Assembly: GCA_034006265.1 (NCBI GenBank)
Contig: JAVETB010000013.1
Coordinates: forward strand, 1-46,437
Source of the DNA: Syntrophus sp034006265
GTDB taxonomy: Bacteria > Desulfobacterota > Syntrophia > Syntrophales > Syntrophaceae
Direction of reading: 5' to 3'
DNA length: 46,437 nt
Below are positions 43,701-46,437 of the stretch, in pieces. How positions within the stretch are numbered: position 1 is the stretch's first letter; each line of letters begins with the position of its first letter. A program made the translations under genes and the position numbers. Below the pieces are notes generated by a model. It did not search any database, had not been told where the DNA came from, and worked only from the letters and a program-made list of their open reading frames with translations.

Positions 43701-43904
43701 CTGCTGCTCGATGGGGGTGGCCACGGACTGTTCCATGGTCAGCGCATCGGCGCCGGGGTAGGTGCCGGTGACCTTCATTTCCGGCGGGACGATGTTGGGA
43801 AACTGCGCCGTGGGCAGGCCCGACATGGCCACAAGGCCGACGATGACCATAAGGATGGCGATGACCATGGCCACGATGGGACGGTTGATGAAGAATTTTG
43901 ACAT
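40740..43904 (-). CDS. RND efflux pump, HAE-1 family
   Basis: A 1054-residue inner-membrane proton/drug antiporter of the AcrB/MexB type with 12 helices and two large periplasmic loops. The proton-relay residues are present: the double Asp in GLVLAIGLVVDDAIVVVEAV (helix 4) and Lys in GLAAKNAILIVEFAK (helix 10). MSKFFINRPIVAMVIAI is the classic HAE-1 N-terminus. The C-terminus ends in a charged KKEEEGHE tail. It exports hydrophobic or amphiphilic toxic compounds; the substrate range cannot be read off. Start 43904 has GAGG upstream and lies six bases after the membrane fusion gene. Confidence 0.97.
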   Translation of the reverse strand: MSKFFINRPIVAMVIAILMVIVGLVAMSGLPTAQFPNIVPPEMKVTGTYPGADALTMEQSVATPIEQQMSGVDNMNYMYSLNSNDGKMVLTVNFDIKTDPSTDQILAQMRTNQANSQLPTDVINQGVTVQKSTSAPLIVFALFSPKGTYDNVFLANYCYININDQMTRVPGIASVTIFGAGQYAMRLWVKPDQLAKLAITIPEIVSAVQKQNAVNPAGQIGGEPMPPGQEFTYAVRSQGRLQNEEEFGNIVIRANSDGSLVHVKDVGRIELGAQSYNMIGRLNGKPAAIIALYQLPGTNAIQAADGSKKLMAQLKEKFPADLDYVVALDTTLAVTEGIKEIIHTLFEALVLVLIVVFIFLQGWRATLIPLLAVPVSLIGTFMLFPLFGFSINTLSLFGLVLAIGLVVDDAIVVVEAVEHHIEHGMSPKEATLKAMEEVSGPVIAIAVILAAVFVPTAFIPGITGRLYQQFAVTIAVSVIISAFNALTLSPALSALLLRPKKKSWGPLQKFYDGFNRIFGRSTDGYVNWCDHFIRKSKMSLLFLLGTVLLAGFFGKALPTSFLPDEDQGYLYAGVQLPDAASLQRTDSVTKKAEEIISKTPGVKYCTSVVGYSMLSGVANTYSSFFFITLEDWAERKKPEEKYEAIKANLTKGLGSLTEAIGFAFPPPAIPGIGTSGGFTFVLEDRAGNDIKFLAEQTNRFLEAARKRPELAGLSTTFRPNVPQVFVNVDRDKVLKQGVDLSDTYKTLQCFMGGAFVNYFNRFGRQWQIYVQAEGEYRTKAENLGQFYVRNSNGVMVPLSAITSTSPLAGPEFTMRYNLYRSAQINGSAAPGYSSTQAMEALEQVFAQTMPREMGYDYLGMSYQEKKAQEGVSPAVIFGFSLLCVFLILAAQYESWSLPFSVLLGTPIAVMGAFGALWLLRFENNVYAQIGLVMLIGLAAKNAILIVEFAKMEYDKGKPVIEAALTGAKLRLRPILMTSFAFILGCVPLALASGAGAISRRVMGWAVIGGMLAASFIAIFLIPVTFYVVEKLSHRGGEGAHLPGEETKKEEEGHE

Positions 43905-43910
43905 GGCGAT

Positions 43911-45173
43911 CTACCTCGTCCCGACCTGCGCCGGCTCGGCTGGTTTCGAGGGGGCCTGGGGCTTCTCCCCCTGTTTCGCTTCGGGAGGTGCTGCCGGCTT
44001 CGCTTCGTTCTTCACCGGCGCTTCGACATAGGCCTTCGGCGTCACCGGCATTCCGGGGCGTACCTTCTGGATCCCCTCGACGATGATGCGCTCCCCGGGT
44101 TGGAGGCCTTCAAGGACGACCCAGAGGTTGTCGACGCGTTCAGCCGCCTTCACCGGCCGGATATCGACCTTGTTGTCGGCTCCAACAACCGCCACCATGT
44201 ATTTCCCCTGGACTTCAGACACGGACCGCTGAGGCACGAGGAGGGCATCCTTGCGGACAGACGTGGCAACTCTGATCCTCCCATACTGCCCGGGTCGCAG
44301 GAAATTGTTCGTGTTGGGAAATACAGCCGCCACTTTTATGGTCCCGGTCGTGATATTTACCTGTCGATCGGCAAAGGCGAAACGCCCTTTTTCAGGATAG
44401 ACGCTCCCATCCGCAAGGATCAGTTCCCCTACTTTTTTCTCTGCGACTGCGGCTGAGTTTTGTGCCGTCTGGAGGTATTCCTGTTCGCTTATCTGAAAGA
44501 AGAACTTGATCGGATTGACCGTTGAAACCGTGGTCAGTTCTTCCATTGCTCCTGGACCCACGAGATTTCCAAGCTGGGCCTTGGCAAGACCGGCAATCCC
44601 GTCAATAGGTGAAACTATTTTTGTAAATCCCAGATCGAGTTTGGCCTTGTCGACACTGGCCTGAGCGGCGAGCACCGCCGCACGGGCCGCCTGTTCCGCA
44701 CCTATGGCGTCATCAAGATCCTTCTTGCTGACGGCGTTGACAGCGGCAAGGGGTTTGATTCGGGCCAGAGTTGCCTTGGCCGTATTCCAGCGGGCCTGCT
44801 GGGCTTCCAGTTGCCCTCTTGCCTGCTCCAGCGATGCCTGGAAGGTGCGCGGGTCGATTTCGAAGAGGATCTGGCCCTTTTTCACAAGGTCGCCTTCGCG
44901 GTAGTTCTGTTTTATCAGATACCCCTGGATTTGAGCCCGGATCGTGGCGTTCACCATGCCGTCGAGCGTCCCGATCCACTCTCTGTAGATGGGCACGTCC
45001 TTCTGGAGAACCGTCATCACCTCCACGACAGGCGGTTTCGGCGCCTCCTTGGCTTCCTTCGAGCACCCTGCCGCCGCGATGAAGATCAGAATGAGGATCG
45101 CGAAGATCGAGACGATCCGGATTACATTCCCTGGATGTTGCCATGGATAACGCTGTGCCGGGATGCTCTGCAT
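43911..45173 (-). CDS. RND membrane fusion protein (AcrA-like lipoprotein)
   Basis: A 420-residue periplasmic adaptor with a lipobox-like anchor (FIAAAGC, Cys37). Domains: barrel-sandwich (VNATIRAQIQGYLIKQNYREGDLVKKGQILFEIDPRTF), helical hairpin (about residues 120-190), and beta-barrel/MP domains (NPIKFFFQISEQEYL, GQYGRIRVATSVRKDALLVPQRSV). The C-terminal 40 residues are a Pro/Ala/Lys-rich tail, unusual but seen in some relatives. It joins pump and outer-membrane factor. Start 45173 is preceded by GGAGGAG; a longer upstream frame lacks support. First gene of the tripartite operon; no local repressor gene is visible. Confidence 0.93.
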   Translation of the reverse strand: MQSIPAQRYPWQHPGNVIRIVSIFAILILIFIAAAGCSKEAKEAPKPPVVEVMTVLQKDVPIYREWIGTLDGMVNATIRAQIQGYLIKQNYREGDLVKKGQILFEIDPRTFQASLEQARGQLEAQQARWNTAKATLARIKPLAAVNAVSKKDLDDAIGAEQAARAAVLAAQASVDKAKLDLGFTKIVSPIDGIAGLAKAQLGNLVGPGAMEELTTVSTVNPIKFFFQISEQEYLQTAQNSAAVAEKKVGELILADGSVYPEKGRFAFADRQVNITTGTIKVAAVFPNTNNFLRPGQYGRIRVATSVRKDALLVPQRSVSEVQGKYMVAVVGADNKVDIRPVKAAERVDNLWVVLEGLQPGERIIVEGIQKVRPGMPVTPKAYVEAPVKNEAKPAAPPEAKQGEKPQAPSKPAEPAQVGTR

Positions 45174-45382
45174 ATCCGTTCTCCTCCATTCCATTCCTGT
45201 GGTGTGTTCTGAAATAATGGTTTTCTTATTCTTATTGGGTTGAGGCTTTCGGGGCTTTCCCTTTAATATATTCCACAAAACATACCTTAAAGGTCGGACC
45301 TTGCGGAATAACTGCAAGCATTTGATATATGGTGATTATTTATAATTAAAGAGATCATTCCCTGTGCGGGAGAGTGAAAATT

Positions 45383-45435
45383 TACCCTCAACATATTGCG
45401 GGCCTGCAAGATATTGAGGCTTCCCGTTGAGGGTA
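45383..45435. repeat. Inverted repeat upstream of the efflux operon
   Basis: TACCCTCAAC (45383-45392) and GTTGAGGGTA (45426-45435) are perfect inverted repeats; between them ATATTGC and GCAAGATAT form a smaller imperfect hairpin. They lie 210-260 bases upstream of the membrane fusion gene, so could be a regulator site or part of a cruciform left by decay of the neighbouring gene. Confidence 0.45.
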
Positions 45436-45444
45436 TTGGACGGT

Positions 45445-45790
45445 ATGCAATCGTTGTCTCAAAAAACCGGTTGTCATTTTCCCGGATTTGATCGACTCGG
45501 TTGCCTGTTGACCCCCTATTTCAGCGGCGCTGCCCATGTCTGGCTGACCTGCCTCATGTTCTTTCAGGCCATGCTTCTGCTCGGGTATCTCTACGCCCAT
45601 CTTCTCGTCCGGAAACTGGGAGCCTGGCACTTGCTCTTCCTGCTTCTTCCCCTGATCAGCCTCCCTCTGCGGATCAGCGCCATGGCGACTCCATAGGCAC
45701 CCATTCTCTCCATTCTTTCAACTCTGTTTTTCTCTGCGGCGCCCCCTTCATTGCCCTTTAAACCACCGCCGTGGTTGCCCAGTCATGAAT
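45445..45790 (+). pseudogene. Remnant of a spermidine-synthase-like membrane protein
   Basis: The plus-strand frame contains LLTPYFSGAAHVWLTCLMFF followed by QAMLLLGYLYAHLLVRKLGA, the N-terminal membrane segment of large proteins annotated as spermidine synthase or SAM-dependent methyltransferase fused to a membrane domain. The conserved start before it is replaced by unrelated codons. After ISAMATP there is a TAG, a frame change, and the next conserved piece (APFIAL then TTAVVAQS) carries a TAA between the two parts. It ends where the ammonia-lyase remnant begins on the other strand. Not functional. Confidence 0.7.
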
Positions 45791-46437
45791 GGCCACCACC
45801 CTTTCCGACAGCGTACAGATCCGTGCGGCATCACGTGCGGCAATCGTCCCCATGCTGACCTTGTCCTGGTTGTGGGATTCCGGTCCCTGCATGCCAACGA
45901 GGTCGGCCGGAAGCCCCCGGTTGTACTGGGGTGCCGCGAGGAGCATCACCTGGCGGTCGGACAGGTCGGCCTCCGCTTCCAGAAGCTCCCGCATTTTCCA
46001 TGCAATCCGGATTTGGCCGGAAAATGATTTGGCCCTTGCGATTTCCTCGTGGAAATGATGGGCCTTTCCCTATCGGGGCATGGACGACCAGAGCCGCCGC
46101 GCAGACTGGGGCGTCCAGGATTCGAACCGCCCTTTCCACGGCGATGACCGCAATTCCCGTCATGACGGATGTGCCATTCATCATGGAGAGGTGCTCTTTC
46201 ATCTGGAAGGCATAGGGGGGCAGATTGGCTTTTTCGATTGCCTACAAAGCCGGCATTCGCCAACCGCGGTAGAAGACCTCCCGATCTCCGGCCAGCGCGG
46301 CGGCGATGTAAGACATGGGCGTCAGGTCACCGGAGGCCCCGACAGATCCTTCGCACGGAACAACTGGCGTAATGCTGCCCTTGTTCAAAAAGGAGGCGAT
46401 CTGCTCCAGCAGGGACAGAGCGACGCCCGAATAGCCC
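45758..46437 (-). pseudogene. Broken aromatic amino acid/histidine ammonia-lyase gene, runs off window
   Basis: Reading leftwards from the window end: GYSGVALSLLEQIASFLNKG, then PCEGSVGASGDLTPMSYIAA with the ASGDL motif that forms the MIO electrophile, then RMPAL followed by TAG (46244-46242), then KEHLSMMNGTSVMTG in the same frame. A frameshift near 46065 moves to KAHHFHEEIARAKSFSGQIR, then YNRGLPADLVGMQGPESHNQ and DKVSMGTIAARDAARI. The C-terminal portion of the family is missing: after RVVAIH the sequence leaves the family and abuts the spermidine-synthase-like remnant. At least one nonsense codon, one frameshift and a truncation, so inactive. Confidence 0.85.

Noticed and set aside
40746..43901. 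Long plus-strand open frames (up to 430 codons) opposite the efflux pump gene
   Set aside because: They mirror the GC-biased third positions of the pump gene, are rich in His, Asp and Gly, and match no protein pattern. The pump on the minus strand is unambiguous.
36160..46244. Reading the TAG codons at 36162-36160 and 46244-46242 as pyrrolysine
   Set aside because: Neither position is a known Pyl site, the second gene also has a frameshift and a truncation, and there is no sign of pyl genes in the window. Plain nonsense codons are the simpler reading.
1..46437. tRNA, rRNA, transposase, integrase or attachment sites
   Set aside because: I looked for cloverleaf-like sequences, transposase or recombinase motifs and terminal repeats and found none that could be supported by eye. 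A tRNAscan-SE/Infernal run would be decisive.

Overview
This 46.4 kb window looks like chromosomal DNA of an anaerobic, selenocysteine-using bacterium of the Desulfobacterota (former Deltaproteobacteria), perhaps Syntrophales/Syntrophus-like. That placement is inference from gene content: multiheme c-type cytochromes, an anaerobic molybdopterin oxidoreductase, a CoA-disulfide-reductase-like flavoprotein, PqiABC/MCE genes, and two genes whose reading frames are each interrupted by a single UGA followed by a bSECIS-like hairpin. I found no rRNA, tRNA, CRISPR array or insertion sequence.

Layout. 1-5.4 kb, mostly plus strand: the end of a methyltransferase gene, small unknown genes, a YjbQ-family gene, then pgk-tpiA behind a good sigma70-type promoter and a periplasmic OB-fold-like protein. 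5.9-13.5 kb: a molybdopterin oxidoreductase, pgi, purC (minus strand), a candidate selenoprotein of the CoA-disulfide reductase/NADH oxidase family (UGA codon 46), and a tandem universal stress protein. 13.8-15.5 kb: a secreted protein made of two different tandem repeats. 15.6-23.1 kb, minus strand: a wrecked pfkA-type phosphofructokinase, a DUF362-ferredoxin operon, a Na+/H+ antiporter, a wrecked glucokinase and a large GH63/MGH1-like glucosidase. Both glycolytic kinases have lost their middle portion, whereas pgi, pgk and tpiA are intact.

23.2-30.3 kb, minus strand, is the most interesting part. An ImcH-like seven-heme inner-membrane quinol-type cytochrome lies 64 bases upstream of an eleven-heme cytochrome fused to a tandem rhodanese module. 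The latter has an in-frame UGA at codon 66 with a bSECIS-like hairpin, and one of its heme motifs is CXXCK. A SulP anion transporter follows. The three genes are bracketed by two direct copies of a lipoprotein gene, one full length (355 aa) and one reduced in frame to 33 codons. The sequence suggests an electron route from quinol through the ImcH-like protein to a periplasmic selenocysteine/sulfurtransferase cytochrome acting on a sulfur, selenium or tellurium compound. The substrate is not determinable from sequence.

30.3-45.2 kb, minus strand, is an envelope and stress block: an AI-2E/PerM permease, pqiA-pqiB-pqiC (MCE lipid transport), two voltage-independent K+ channel-like proteins, a SYLF protein, a DUF3313 protein, an ABM-domain protein, and a complete tripartite RND efflux operon (membrane fusion protein, pump, outer-membrane factor). 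The right end (45.4-46.4 kb) is a graveyard: a decayed fragment of a spermidine-synthase-like membrane protein abuts a decayed aromatic amino acid (histidine) ammonia-lyase gene that runs off the window.
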